Source of the DNA: Leptospira gomenensis
GTDB lineage: Bacteria; Spirochaetota; Leptospiria; Leptospirales; Leptospiraceae
Assembly: GCF_004770155.1 (NCBI RefSeq)
Contig: NZ_RQFA01000066.1
Coordinates: 62,001 to 126,000, forward strand
Length of the DNA: 64,000 bases
Direction of reading: 5' to 3'
In this document: positions 1-8,833 of the stretch, piece after piece
Position numbering within the stretch: the stretch's first letter is position 1
How the letters are laid out: the number at the start of each line of letters is the position of its first letter
The notes under the pieces: generated by a model
What the model was told of the DNA's origin: nothing
The model's input: only the letters and a program-made list of their open reading frames with translations
Databases searched by the model: none
Translations under genes and position numbers: made by a program

Positions 1-490
1 GTAACAAATCCTCGCCGATATGACCGCAACCCACAATTCCGACCGTTTTTCCGGAAAGCAAAACGCCGCCTTCTTTCTTCCACGACCCGCTCTTTAACAG
101 ATAACTCGTAAAAAAGACGTTCCTGCTCAAAGCCAAAAGATAAGAAAGAGCCAATTCGGAAACGGATCGACGATTTACACCCGGCGTCCAACCGATCGGC
201 TTATTTAGAAAATTCGCATATTCTGTATCGATATTGTCGAGACCGACCCCGTATTTAGCGTATATTCGAATATTGGGCAATGAATCGATCACCCTACGGG
301 AAATTTTTTCCAATCCGACGATGGCAGCATCCGCGTCTTTTAAAAATTCGATGACTCCGTCCTCGTCGAAACGTCTTCCCTCTTTGTTAAAGACGGAATC
401 CGGATACAACTCTTTCAGCTTTTTTTCCAAAACTATATGATTGGAAAAAGAAGGTGATAAAACTTTAACTACGATTTTGCGATTGGACAC
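1..490 (-). CDS. D-isomer-specific 2-hydroxyacid dehydrogenase, partial
   Basis: The reading frame opens at a GTG and runs 163 codons to the window edge, so the C-terminus is outside. KYGVGLDNID (about residues 79-88), SVSELALSYLLALSR (109-123) and the Rossmann motif GKTVGIVGCGHIGEDL (147-162) are typical of the NAD-dependent 2-hydroxyacid dehydrogenase family (phosphoglycerate dehydrogenase-like). The family oxidises 2-hydroxyacids or reduces 2-oxoacids with NAD(H); the substrate cannot be read here. An AAGGA lies 11 bases before the GTG. It is the last visible gene of the minus-strand polysaccharide locus, 47 bp after the preceding gene, so a role in making a sugar-acid or lactyl-type precursor is an inference. 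No ATG supports a longer form. Confidence 0.85.
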   Translation of the reverse strand, partial: MSNRKIVVKVLSPSFSNHIVLEKKLKELYPDSVFNKEGRRFDEDGVIEFLKDADAAIVGLEKISRRVIDSLPNIRIYAKYGVGLDNIDTEYANFLNKPIGWTPGVNRRSVSELALSYLLALSRNVFFTSYLLKSGSWKKEGGVLLSGKTVGIVGCGHIGEDLL

Positions 491-537
491 TGAGACGATT
501 ATCCTTGGTACGAAACTTTCCCGGACAAACCGGGCTT

Positions 538-2394
538 TTAAAATTTGAGTTCGATACTTTCACTGGTCGAGGATATATAATCTTCCACTTGCGGCAGCAT
601 TTTAGTTCGAAATTCTTCTTGCTTGCCCAACCAGTAAAATACGTTGTCCTTAAGAGTATCATAATCTTCTGATACGATTTCTCGAATGGAATCCAAACCG
701 ACCGCATTTCTCCCGCGTTTAGGATTGTGGAAAATCGAAGGAACACCCAAGGCGACGGCTTCGAATCCGGTCGTAGCGAATCCAGGAGAAACGACCAAAT
801 CGGAAAGTAAAATAGGATATACCGAACTATATCGAAAATCGAAAACTTCGACGTTTTGTTGCGTTTTAAACTCCGAAAATATCGTATAAAAAGGAAGCCC
901 CGATCTTTTTTCACTTTCTACAAAGGAAGAATAACTTCCGGATTCGGGAATTTTCGGTTTTAGAATGAATAGGTAATCGGGAAACTCTTTTACCAAACGC
1001 AAGACATCCGTATAAAAATTATAGAGTTCCTGAGCCGTAGGAAGACTGATTTCTAAATCCCTGCAAACTATACTTTCGTCGAAAATACAAATGATTTTAT
1101 CGAAACGACTTGAATACAACCGCTTCTCATTTCGAACGAACTCCTTCATTTGGACGTTTGCCTGCGCTCTCAGGATTCCGGTGATGACCGAATCACCTCC
1201 GGGATAATACATCTTTTCCCGAAATTGAAGTACACTTTTTTTCCCTGCTAGAAAATACTTAGAATAAAGAAAATCCACCATATAAAGTTGGGTTCCGGCT
1301 CCCTCGACGAACCAACTTAAACTATCCTGAATATAAACATTATGAATCCCTTTTTTTTCAAGAGCCGCCGTTCTTAAAACTTGCTCCGGATCTATATCCA
1401 AACTCGTAAAATGGGCGACGGGACGACCAAATCCGACTAACGCAGTGAATGAGAAGTATTCAACCATTCCTTTGGCGATCCCGACCGCGAAATATTTTAG
1501 CGCGGAAGATGATAAAAGCGGAAGGAGTAAGATGCTGCAAACGAGCTCGAATCGATTTCGAAAACTTAGCTCAATATCTTTTGTACTTAAACTCAGAACC
1601 GACAATCCCTTTCGGTTTTTTAGAGATTCGATCGTTTCCGGAATCTCGTGCGATAACACGATCCGTATTTGTTTAGGATCGACGGAAAGACAATTCAAAA
1701 GATACAACGGATCTCGGTATTTCAAAGCGCCTTCGTCATTGTCGGCGTTCAAAGAATACGAGCGCGGGTCTAAGGACTCGATTCGAAGTAAATATTTATA
1801 ACGCTCCTCTTCCGGTCTTCGAACGAAATTCGTTCGAAAGGAGCGTTTTAAGAGGATCAACAATGCCTTTATCGGTGACCTGAGGTTACGAAAAACTTGA
1901 GGAGAACTAATATCCGCACCGTAAAAGAAAACCGTTTTTTTCCAGGTTTCTTTTTGAACCTCCGATAAGTACGGAATATATTCATCGATCTTCTCCCGCT
2001 CAAAACGAGAGTAACAATGTATTTGGTCGTAACGCTCCGATAAATATTGTATCTTAATCGATAGCTTTGTGAATTCATAACAATCCCAAAGCACCAACTT
2101 ATTGACGAACATTCGAAAGTATTTCGTCCCGATGACTAACGCGAAAAATCGGATAAGTAGACTATTGAAAAACTTCTCCGAAGTTAATCTTGAAATACGA
2201 TACGCTTCGTCTTTTGCCTCCGCGATTTTTGATCGATCGATATCGGAAAGGGATAAAAAATCCTCGGAAAAATCCTCGGACCAAATCGAAGCGTAAATGT
2301 CCCAGTCGGAATACTCGTCCCTTTTCGAGTCCGGCAGAACGTCATAGATCACAGCTCTGGATGTCGAATTTTTCGGTTTCATACGTTTAATCAC
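538..2394 (-). CDS. Putative surface-polysaccharide transferase, GT-B-like
   Basis: This 618-residue protein has no signal peptide and no family I can name with confidence. The C-terminal third is Rossmann-like, with FLILKPKIPESGSYSS followed by LVVSPGFATTGFEAVALGVPSIF. That layout resembles nucleotide-sugar-binding halves of GT-B or capsule/polysialyl-type transferases, in which a conserved Gly/Glu pair sits after a predicted strand. The N-terminal half is lysine- and aromatic-rich without a clear motif. The GTG start at 2394 has AGGTG seven bases upstream; an in-frame ATG at 2382 is the alternative. It lies 26 bp after a Gfo/Idh oxidoreductase in the O-antigen locus, so a cytoplasmic glycosyl-transfer role is likely but inferred. 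Confidence 0.6.
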   Translation of the reverse strand: MIKRMKPKNSTSRAVIYDVLPDSKRDEYSDWDIYASIWSEDFSEDFLSLSDIDRSKIAEAKDEAYRISRLTSEKFFNSLLIRFFALVIGTKYFRMFVNKLVLWDCYEFTKLSIKIQYLSERYDQIHCYSRFEREKIDEYIPYLSEVQKETWKKTVFFYGADISSPQVFRNLRSPIKALLILLKRSFRTNFVRRPEEERYKYLLRIESLDPRSYSLNADNDEGALKYRDPLYLLNCLSVDPKQIRIVLSHEIPETIESLKNRKGLSVLSLSTKDIELSFRNRFELVCSILLLPLLSSSALKYFAVGIAKGMVEYFSFTALVGFGRPVAHFTSLDIDPEQVLRTAALEKKGIHNVYIQDSLSWFVEGAGTQLYMVDFLYSKYFLAGKKSVLQFREKMYYPGGDSVITGILRAQANVQMKEFVRNEKRLYSSRFDKIICIFDESIVCRDLEISLPTAQELYNFYTDVLRLVKEFPDYLFILKPKIPESGSYSSFVESEKRSGLPFYTIFSEFKTQQNVEVFDFRYSSVYPILLSDLVVSPGFATTGFEAVALGVPSIFHNPKRGRNAVGLDSIREIVSEDYDTLKDNVFYWLGKQEEFRTKMLPQVEDYISSTSESIELKF

Positions 2395-2420
2395 GGTGAC
2401 ACCTAACGCGCGAGGATATT

Positions 2421-3392
2421 TTAGAACCTAAAACCCGCGATCGGACCGTAAACGGTATGGATCGAGTCAAGGTGTTCGCGCAAAGAACACAGTCTCACGG
2501 TCTCACCTTCCAACCAATGTTTCACCTGGAGATACAAACCGGGCTTGTGAAGTCGGTCTAAACCGGATTCGTCGCAGACGACCTCTTCAATCGAAACGCT
2601 TTTAGTCATTTGTATATGCAATTTTTCTAAAGGTCGGAATATTATCTTTCTATTTTTAGTCTGAATTTCAAGCCCCCAACGGCCTGCGCTTTCCCAATTC
2701 GAGTGATACGAAAATGGAACGTGATTCTCGCAGACTCCGACTCCCACGAAAATAGATTTCGGCGTCCAGTCCAACCCGCCGAAAGATCTCGGGATTAGTT
2801 CGATCGGCCTTCCACAAAGATGAAAAGCAAGATCGATTACATGCGATGAATTTCTAAGAACCCAATTTCTTTTTTCGAGGATGGGCAGAGACAAAGATTC
2901 GATGGTATGAGGCCATTCGGTAAAATCGAAAGTAAACGATGTGACACCCCGGTCATCCTCTATCATCCGCTGCGCGGCGATAACGGAGGAATAAAATCTT
3001 CTATTATAAGCGATAAAAATCTCACCGTTGAAAGCGGAAGAAAGAGAGTATAATTTTTCAATATCGTCGGTCGTGATACCGCCCGGCTTTTCTACGAGAA
3101 GTTTATGAATCCCGCTTTTAAGACAAAGTGCGGAATGTTCTCCGAGAAATTCTGTGTTCGAGGACACGATCGCATGGCTATAACTCTGGTCCTTATCGGA
3201 CGTCAGAAAGTTTTCCAAACCGCCGACGATTGCTTGTACTCCGGTCTTCTCGAAAAATACGTCACAAGAAGTCCGGCTTCTACCCACGGCCCGAAACGGA
3301 ATCTTAAGCGCGTTCAGAACACGGGCGTATTCCGCTCCCATATATCCGGTCCCTACCAACAGGACGTTCGTTCGTTTTAAGTGATCGGACAT
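2421..3392 (-). CDS. Gfo/Idh/MocA family oxidoreductase
   Basis: 323 residues, the usual family length. The N-terminal NAD(P)-binding motif VLLVGTGYMGAEYARVL is at about residues 10-26, and the family EKPGG signature (LLVEKPGGI, near residue 100) carries the lysine used in catalysis. The C-terminal half is the expected alpha/beta substrate domain. The family oxidises or reduces sugars and nucleotide-sugars at ring carbons. The start overlaps the end of the preceding oxidoreductase gene by 16 bp, so the two are almost certainly co-translated. With the CBS-DegT aminotransferase upstream, it could supply a keto-sugar for amination. The exact substrate is unknown. Confidence 0.85.
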   Translation of the reverse strand: MSDHLKRTNVLLVGTGYMGAEYARVLNALKIPFRAVGRSRTSCDVFFEKTGVQAIVGGLENFLTSDKDQSYSHAIVSSNTEFLGEHSALCLKSGIHKLLVEKPGGITTDDIEKLYSLSSAFNGEIFIAYNRRFYSSVIAAQRMIEDDRGVTSFTFDFTEWPHTIESLSLPILEKRNWVLRNSSHVIDLAFHLCGRPIELIPRSFGGLDWTPKSIFVGVGVCENHVPFSYHSNWESAGRWGLEIQTKNRKIIFRPLEKLHIQMTKSVSIEEVVCDESGLDRLHKPGLYLQVKHWLEGETVRLCSLREHLDSIHTVYGPIAGFRF

Positions 3393-4345
3393 TGAACTTC
3401 CGGATCCTTAAAACCGATCTCGTCTAAATGCCGAATCAGCTCAACGAGCATTTTTTTATGAAGAACGGAGTTCTCTTGGAACGAAGGTAAATCGCAAGTT
3501 CCTCTCGTGAACAAATCGTCCGCGATTTCAGAGCTGAGCTGACTCTGATATCGAATCGGTATCTGTCTAAGACCGGATCCGTCTTGGATTTCATAAAGAT
3601 CGGATTTCATATTGATCTTCCAATTGAGTTTTGAGGTTGCTAGACTCATCGTAAAAGGAAGTTTCATCCCTCTTCTATCTTCGATTTTGATTGTATCCCC
3701 GTTGATCGTGCTACCCGATAGAATTCCCGAAAATTCGACGTATCCTGATCTTTTGGAGGAAAGGATTTCACGATCCAACAAAGAGGCATTCAGAGTAAGT
3801 TCGTTATTTTTAGTTAGGTGTGCAAACACGTCCAGAAAATGTATGGAATTGCAAGCCAATCCCCAATCGCTACCCGAAACGGAAAAATCGATTCGACCAT
3901 CTCCGTCGTAAACGTTTTCAAAATCCGTAAACAGAGTTGAATTCGATCTTTTGTTGCAGTTCACCCAAACCCGAATACCGGAGGAAAGAAACATTTTTTC
4001 CGCTTCGTCAAAATCGGAAAGATTAGGAAACAATATTTTTTCCAGAATTAGATCGTGAATTTTTTCCACATTCGAGATCAGCGATCGGATAATCCCCAAT
4101 CTCTCTTTGGAATTGCAGGCGACGATAACAAGATCCATTTTTTTCGGTAGATCGGCGATAGAAGTCAACGGTTCCAACTTAGGAGAATCAACGGTCTTGA
4201 ATTGATCGTATATCTTTTTAGCGGAGTGTAACGATTCTTTACTGGGATCCACCGCGAAGAGTTCCGCTTTTTCGTTCAATCTTCCTAAGGACTGTAAATG
4301 GCGGCTTCCTAATTGTCCCGTCCCGACAACGGCAATTGTTTTCAT
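3377..4345 (-). CDS. Gfo/Idh/MocA-like oxidoreductase
   Basis: 322 residues beginning with a dinucleotide-binding motif, IAVVGTGQLGSRHLQSL, at about residues 4-20. LILEKILFPN stands where family members carry the EKP signature: the lysine is kept but the following Pro-Gly is lost, so it is a divergent member. Asn and Cys residues in VWVNCNKR lie in the substrate-domain strand. It sits 9 bp after the CBS-aminotransferase and overlaps the next oxidoreductase by 16 bp. A paired role in one sugar conversion is inferred. It could also be a non-catalytic or differently specialised partner, given the altered motif. Confidence 0.75.
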   Translation of the reverse strand: MKTIAVVGTGQLGSRHLQSLGRLNEKAELFAVDPSKESLHSAKKIYDQFKTVDSPKLEPLTSIADLPKKMDLVIVACNSKERLGIIRSLISNVEKIHDLILEKILFPNLSDFDEAEKMFLSSGIRVWVNCNKRSNSTLFTDFENVYDGDGRIDFSVSGSDWGLACNSIHFLDVFAHLTKNNELTLNASLLDREILSSKRSGYVEFSGILSGSTINGDTIKIEDRRGMKLPFTMSLATSKLNWKINMKSDLYEIQDGSGLRQIPIRYQSQLSSEIADDLFTRGTCDLPSFQENSVLHKKMLVELIRHLDEIGFKDPEVQCPIT

Positions 4346-4354
4346 CTTATTACG

Positions 4355-5794
4355 TTATCCGATGATCGACGGCAAATGGCGTTTTAAAGATTCGCCTACC
4401 CGATACATATCCTCTTCCGTCAAATTGACGGAACTCGGTAAACTAAATCCCCTTCGGGAAATAGATTCCGAAACCGACAAATCCGATCGAATATAACCTT
4501 GATAAGGCGGCATGGAATGGATCGGATAAAATACTGGGCGGGTTTCGATTCCGTCCAAATTCATACGTTCGGTCAGTTGCATCCTAGTTTCATTTCCTTC
4601 GGGTAACAAAAACGTATACAACCAATACGAATTCCAAGCCCAGCTCTCCTCCGGGGGAAGCGTAATTCCGGATATATTCTTTAATATAGAATTATAATAT
4701 TCTGCTATACTTCTTTTTCTAAAAACGAAATGATCCAACCTTTCCATTTGCGCGACTCCCAACGCCGCCTGCAAATTGGTCATACGATAGTTGAATCCCA
4801 CCTCCACGTGCCAATAGCGTTTTTCTTTGGACATACCGTGATCGCGCAAAACGGCGGCCCTTTCTGCCGATTCGGAATTTCGAAACAACACCATTCCTCC
4901 TTCACCCGTAGTGATCGTCTTATTTCCGAAAAAACTGAACGTAGCCGCGTCTCCGAAGGAGCCTACTTCGACTCCCTTATACTTGCTGCCCAATGCTTCC
5001 GCACAATCTTCGACGACTAAAAGATTTTTTTCCTCCGCTAATTTCAATATGGGAGCCATATCGCAAGGATGACCGTATAAGTGGACCGGCATGATCGCCT
5101 TGGTCTTTTCGGTCAAAAGTGGAATGATCGTCTCGACGGAAAGATTCCAAGTTTTAGGATCGATATCCGCCAAGACTGGAACCGCCCCGGCATACAAGAT
5201 CGCATTTACGGAAGCCGCAAAGGTGAAATTAGGAACGATCACTTCGTCTCCTTCTCCGACTCCCAAAGCGACAAGAGCAAGATGAAGCGCCACGGTCCCG
5301 TTACTCACGGCCAAGGCACCGGCAACTTTCATCTTCTCTTTAAAAATACTTTCGAACTCCCGTACGTATTTCCCTTGCGATGAAATCCAGGAAGTTCTTA
5401 TACAATCGGTGACGTAAGCCAATTCGTTTCCGTCCAGTTGCGGAGCCGCGACCGGAATTTGACGGACTTTTTTATTCGTCGCAAAATCTACGACCCGTCC
5501 TTCCGAATCTAAGAGCGGAATGATCTTAATCTGCTCGGAGAAGGAACGGACGATCCGTTCGTTATCGGTACCGACCGGTAAGGAAAAAAATTTCCGATTC
5601 ATAACCGTTACGACGGAATCCGTTAAAACGGCCCCGTTTAATAAGGCACGACGAACGTCTCCGTCGCTGAGCGCTCCTAAAAGTTTCCGATTCCGATCTA
5701 CGACGAAAACTATTCCGAGCGCGATTCGATCCAAGGACTCCAACGCTTCTTTGAGTGTGGTCGTTTCGAAAACTGTGATTTCCGTGGCTTTCAA
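4355..5794 (-). CDS. CBS-domain / DegT-DnrJ-EryC1 sugar aminotransferase fusion
   Basis: 479 residues in two parts. Residues 1-110 form a CBS pair (LLGALSDGDVRRALL is the first repeat's end). Residues 113-479 form a complete PLP-dependent sugar aminotransferase with SNGTVALHLALVALGVG, the EDCAEALGS strand, and the Schiff-base lysine at about K292 in SFFGNKTITTGEGG. DegT-family enzymes transfer an amino group from glutamate to a keto-nucleotide-sugar. The CBS pair is unusual for the family and closely resembles that on the nucleotidyltransferase at 11945-12982, suggesting shared allosteric control by a nucleotide. It overlaps the TIM-barrel gene by 4 bp (ATGA) and is followed by two oxidoreductases that could provide its keto substrate. 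Confidence 0.9.
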   Translation of the reverse strand: MKATEITVFETTTLKEALESLDRIALGIVFVVDRNRKLLGALSDGDVRRALLNGAVLTDSVVTVMNRKFFSLPVGTDNERIVRSFSEQIKIIPLLDSEGRVVDFATNKKVRQIPVAAPQLDGNELAYVTDCIRTSWISSQGKYVREFESIFKEKMKVAGALAVSNGTVALHLALVALGVGEGDEVIVPNFTFAASVNAILYAGAVPVLADIDPKTWNLSVETIIPLLTEKTKAIMPVHLYGHPCDMAPILKLAEEKNLLVVEDCAEALGSKYKGVEVGSFGDAATFSFFGNKTITTGEGGMVLFRNSESAERAAVLRDHGMSKEKRYWHVEVGFNYRMTNLQAALGVAQMERLDHFVFRKRSIAEYYNSILKNISGITLPPEESWAWNSYWLYTFLLPEGNETRMQLTERMNLDGIETRPVFYPIHSMPPYQGYIRSDLSVSESISRRGFSLPSSVNLTEEDMYRVGESLKRHLPSIIG

Positions 5795-6645
5795 TTTACA
5801 CCGGCCGCATTCTTTAACAAATCGAAGTGTTCTAGGATTTCATCGATATTCAGTCTTTTTATCTCCAAAACGTGCTGAGCCTCGCGGAAAAACCGCATAT
5901 GTTTCAAGAACCAATACTGATTCGTCAAACGATCGTTGGTGTCGAGCACCCCCTCGTTATCGCTGTGGTGCAATCCGCGTATAACGGCTTTTAGTCGAAG
6001 CACGGCCTCGTCCGCATCGAAGGAAAGAGTGCCTGCGGAAACCTTTAAATGCGCCGTGTCCAAGAGTATTCCGAAATTTTCGTCTTTTATTATATTCACT
6101 GTTTCTAAAATTTCATCCGGATCGGCGCAAAGGAGCGGATTCCTACCGTCTTCCCTTAAATTCATTGCCGCGACGACGTTATTTTCTATTAAAAAAGGCA
6201 TATTAAGAATATTAGAATAATCTAACACTTTGCGGATCGATTCTATGAAAATCTCCTTATTGGTTGACCTATTAAATTCCCGATCCTGCTTCAATTTTCT
6301 CCCGAGCTCTTCCGGTTTCGGATCGATACAAAATCCGGCGTGCGCGGCAAAAAAGGGAGACCGGGAGGCCGCCGCCAACTCCAAACCCCGTTTACAATGT
6401 TCAATGGACTTTTCCCTTATTTCCCGATCAGTACTCGCAAGATTGAGTACGAAAGGTTCCTTAGGGGCCGGAAAATAATTGTGCGGAAGTCTTTCTATTC
6501 CACTAGAAAGATAGATTGCTTCCATATTTTCCATGTAAGGCAATCCGGAGCTAAACTCGATTTGAAACGAATTGTTTGTCGCCAATTCAACGACGTCTTG
6601 AATCGGTATGCCGATAAAGGCCAGTGTACTAACCGCGATTTTCAT
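5791..6645 (-). CDS. Sugar phosphate isomerase/epimerase (TIM barrel)
   Basis: 284 residues with the xylose-isomerase/AP-endonuclease-2 fold pattern. AVSTLAF opens the first strand, and metal-ligand candidates are FFAAHAGFC, FLIENNV, ILLDTAHLKVS and GLHHSDNEG (Glu, Asp, His in order along the barrel). The family isomerises or epimerises sugars and inositols through a divalent metal. It overlaps the GNAT gene before it by 17 bp and the aminotransferase after it by 4 bp, so it belongs to the same cassette as the second NeuB synthase. The substrate is not predictable from sequence. Confidence 0.8.
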   Translation of the reverse strand: MKIAVSTLAFIGIPIQDVVELATNNSFQIEFSSGLPYMENMEAIYLSSGIERLPHNYFPAPKEPFVLNLASTDREIREKSIEHCKRGLELAAASRSPFFAAHAGFCIDPKPEELGRKLKQDREFNRSTNKEIFIESIRKVLDYSNILNMPFLIENNVVAAMNLREDGRNPLLCADPDEILETVNIIKDENFGILLDTAHLKVSAGTLSFDADEAVLRLKAVIRGLHHSDNEGVLDTNDRLTNQYWFLKHMRFFREAQHVLEIKRLNIDEILEHFDLLKNAAGVN

Positions 6646-7069
6646 TCAACCACTCGTAGATTTCGTATTTTTCAGTCTCTCCGACTTTTACGAATCCGTT
6701 CTTTATATACAACCGGATCGCAGTCGAATTGGGTTTATCCACGGAAAGGGTTAACTTTTCGATCTTGTGTTCCGTCGCAAACCGAATCAAATAATTCATC
6801 ATTAATTTTCCGTAACCTAGACCTTTAGCGGATTGAACGACCGCAATCCCCAACCAAATTTTCGAATCATCCGGATCCAAGTGTCCGTAGGCAACCGGAT
6901 GATCATCCGCGAGAAGTAACACAGTGACGATATGATTTTCGATCGCGCTCGTCGGTCGATTCCGGAAGTAACGGAAGGTACTCAAAGAATCTCCGGCTAA
7001 CGATAAAAAACGATCCAAAAGATCCAGTTTGTTTCTATCGATCCTGACCCAATCCAAATTCAAGTCCAA
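6629..7069 (-). CDS. GNAT family N-acetyltransferase
   Basis: 146 residues, a single GNAT domain. The acetyl-CoA pyrophosphate loop (Q/RxxGxG/A) is VVQSAKGLGYGKLMMNYLI at about residues 78-96, and the C-terminal strand is NSTAIRLYIKNGFVKVGE, with the N...A..lY...GF pattern of the family. It overlaps the end of the second neuB-like gene by 10 bp and the start of the TIM-barrel gene by 17 bp. By analogy with PseH or LegH-type enzymes it probably acetylates an amino-sugar intermediate made in this cassette; that assignment is inference. Confidence 0.85.
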   Translation of the reverse strand: MDLNLDWVRIDRNKLDLLDRFLSLAGDSLSTFRYFRNRPTSAIENHIVTVLLLADDHPVAYGHLDPDDSKIWLGIAVVQSAKGLGYGKLMMNYLIRFATEHKIEKLTLSVDKPNSTAIRLYIKNGFVKVGETEKYEIYEWLNENRG

Positions 7070-8121
7070 TCCACCATGGACAATTCCAATAAAGTATCGT
7101 TCGTTATGTTTTGAGTCGCCCTTTTACCTATGATGTCGGCGAGTTTTGACGGAGCAAGCCCGGTGTTCGGTCTTTTGAAACAAAGCATATCGTAGGTGAA
7201 CGTCTCGCCCATAACGATATCCCGATTCGCCGCTACACTTCTTCGCATTCCTATCTTATTCCGCTCTTCCGCTTCCGTAGGTTCCTTAATGGAAGAACCC
7301 AAGGCAGCCTCCACTTCGCGGATTCCCCGAACCAATTCCGAAAAGCCGGACTGCTCTAACGAACAAGAATGATCCGGTCCGGGCAGCTTACGATCCAAGG
7401 TAAAATGTTTTTCGATCACCTGCGCCCCCAATGCCACAGCCGCAAAACACGCGTTATTCGATTCTACGTGATCCGAATAACCTACGACAACTCCTAACGC
7501 TTCTTTCAGCATGGGAATAGTCCTTAAATTTGCGTCTTCGATTCTGGAGGGATAATTCGTCGTACATTGCAAAACGACGATCTTTTGGTTCCCGACGTTT
7601 CTAACCGTTTTTACTCCGTCGGCAATTTCGGCTAACGTCGCCATTCCGGTCGATAAGATGATCGGTTTTCCGAACTTAGCCACGACTTCCAAAAAATAGG
7701 GTTCCACTAATTGTCCGGAAGCGATTTTAAACGCCTCCACTCCCAAAGAATTGAGGAAGTTCGCGTCCCCGATACTATAAGGTGTGGATAAAAAATCGAT
7801 TCCGATAGACTTACACAGTTGCATCAATTCGGGATATGACTTTCTAGGAAGTTCCAATTTCCTCAACATATCCAATTGTGATTCCTGCGCGTCCGTCACT
7901 TTCAATTGGTAATCGGCTTTGGGAGCGCGCGCGCTTGCAACCTCTTCCGCCACGAAAGTTTGAAACTTTACGCAGTCGGCCCCCGCTTCCTTGGCGGAGT
8001 ATATCAATTTTTTTGCAAGTTCCAAATCACCGTTGTGGTTTACACCCGCTTCCGCGATGATGTAGGACGGCTTCGGTTTAAGGTTTTGAGAATTCGGTAT
8101 TTCGAGCATAAATCGTTTCAC
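7060..8121 (-). CDS. NeuB-family nonulosonate synthase, second copy
   Basis: 353 residues, typical NeuB length. The N-terminal TIM barrel begins YIIAEAGVNHNGDLELAKKL and includes CVKFQTF, FLSTPYS, VVGYSDHVE and VIEKHFTLDRKLPGPDHS. The C-terminal SAF (antifreeze-like) domain carries RRSVAANRDIVMGE and FKRPNTGL. The family condenses phosphoenolpyruvate with a mannosamine-type sugar to give a nine-carbon 3-deoxy-2-ulosonic acid. It is distinct from the neuB at 13668-14723 and is followed by a GNAT, an isomerase, an aminotransferase and two oxidoreductases instead of neuA. The GTG start at 8121 and an ATG at 8109 are both possible; neither has a strong ribosome site. Confidence 0.9.
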   Translation of the reverse strand: MKRFMLEIPNSQNLKPKPSYIIAEAGVNHNGDLELAKKLIYSAKEAGADCVKFQTFVAEEVASARAPKADYQLKVTDAQESQLDMLRKLELPRKSYPELMQLCKSIGIDFLSTPYSIGDANFLNSLGVEAFKIASGQLVEPYFLEVVAKFGKPIILSTGMATLAEIADGVKTVRNVGNQKIVVLQCTTNYPSRIEDANLRTIPMLKEALGVVVGYSDHVESNNACFAAVALGAQVIEKHFTLDRKLPGPDHSCSLEQSGFSELVRGIREVEAALGSSIKEPTEAEERNKIGMRRSVAANRDIVMGETFTYDMLCFKRPNTGLAPSKLADIIGKRATQNITNDTLLELSMVDWT

Positions 8122-8152
8122 AAATATTTAAAGTATAAACTCACAGGTCGTT

Positions 8153-8821
8153 TTAGGATTTCAGTACGGTTTCGACGGCTTTTGCAACGGCCATATGACC
8201 GTCGTAGGAAAGATGTATACCGTCTTCCAAAAGCATTCGATCCGCATCCTTTGCGGGATACGGGTCGATAAAAGAACTTCCGAATAATTCCTTAAGTATT
8301 CCGTTATAAATTCCGACGGCTTCCGATAAAAAAGGATTTTTCTTTGAAAGCGTTGCGTTTGGAAGAGAAATGGCTACGGCGAAAACGCGGGCGTATTTAA
8401 AAATTTCCTTAAACCGTTTTAGATTGTCCTTAAACTCGTCCGGATGAACGTATTTAATCCTACGTTTAGTTATCAATTTGATATGATTGCGTTTGACGTA
8501 GGAGTGAATGATATTCGAAATTCTATCCGGTAAAAATTGAAATAGTTTCAATTCCTTCTCACTCACCGATCGAGGTGTACAATCGACTATACCTATCTGC
8601 AGGATGATAATATCCGGAGAGTAGCCCGCTAGATAACCGAATTGACTGTGACTAACCAATTCCCTCGTATGAAGACCGCCGATCCGTTGAAAATAAAAGG
8701 AATATTTTTCTTTCAATCTTTCCGCGACGGAGTACGTCCAGACATCGGAATCCTGAATCGTAGGAGTATTCATTCGAGGAAGTCCTAAAGAATCGGTCAG
8801 CAACAACACCTTCTTTCTCAT
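8153..8821 (-). CDS. SGNH/GDSL-family hydrolase or O-acetyl esterase
   Basis: About 222 residues with the blocks of an SGNH hydrolase. The nucleophile serine is in LLLTDSLG near the N-terminus, IIILQIGIVD is the G/N-block region, and the DxxH catalytic pair is in LLEDGIHLSYDGH near the C-terminus. No signal peptide is visible, so it probably acts in the cytoplasm. In a polysaccharide locus such enzymes usually add, move or remove O-acetyl groups. ATG 8821 has GAGG nine bases upstream and is preferred over the GTG at 8830, which overlaps that ribosome site. It follows the capsule-like gene by 12 bp. Confidence 0.75.
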   Translation of the reverse strand: MRKKVLLLTDSLGLPRMNTPTIQDSDVWTYSVAERLKEKYSFYFQRIGGLHTRELVSHSQFGYLAGYSPDIIILQIGIVDCTPRSVSEKELKLFQFLPDRISNIIHSYVKRNHIKLITKRRIKYVHPDEFKDNLKRFKEIFKYARVFAVAISLPNATLSKKNPFLSEAVGIYNGILKELFGSSFIDPYPAKDADRMLLEDGIHLSYDGHMAVAKAVETVLKS

Positions 8822-8833
8822 ACTTCCCACACC

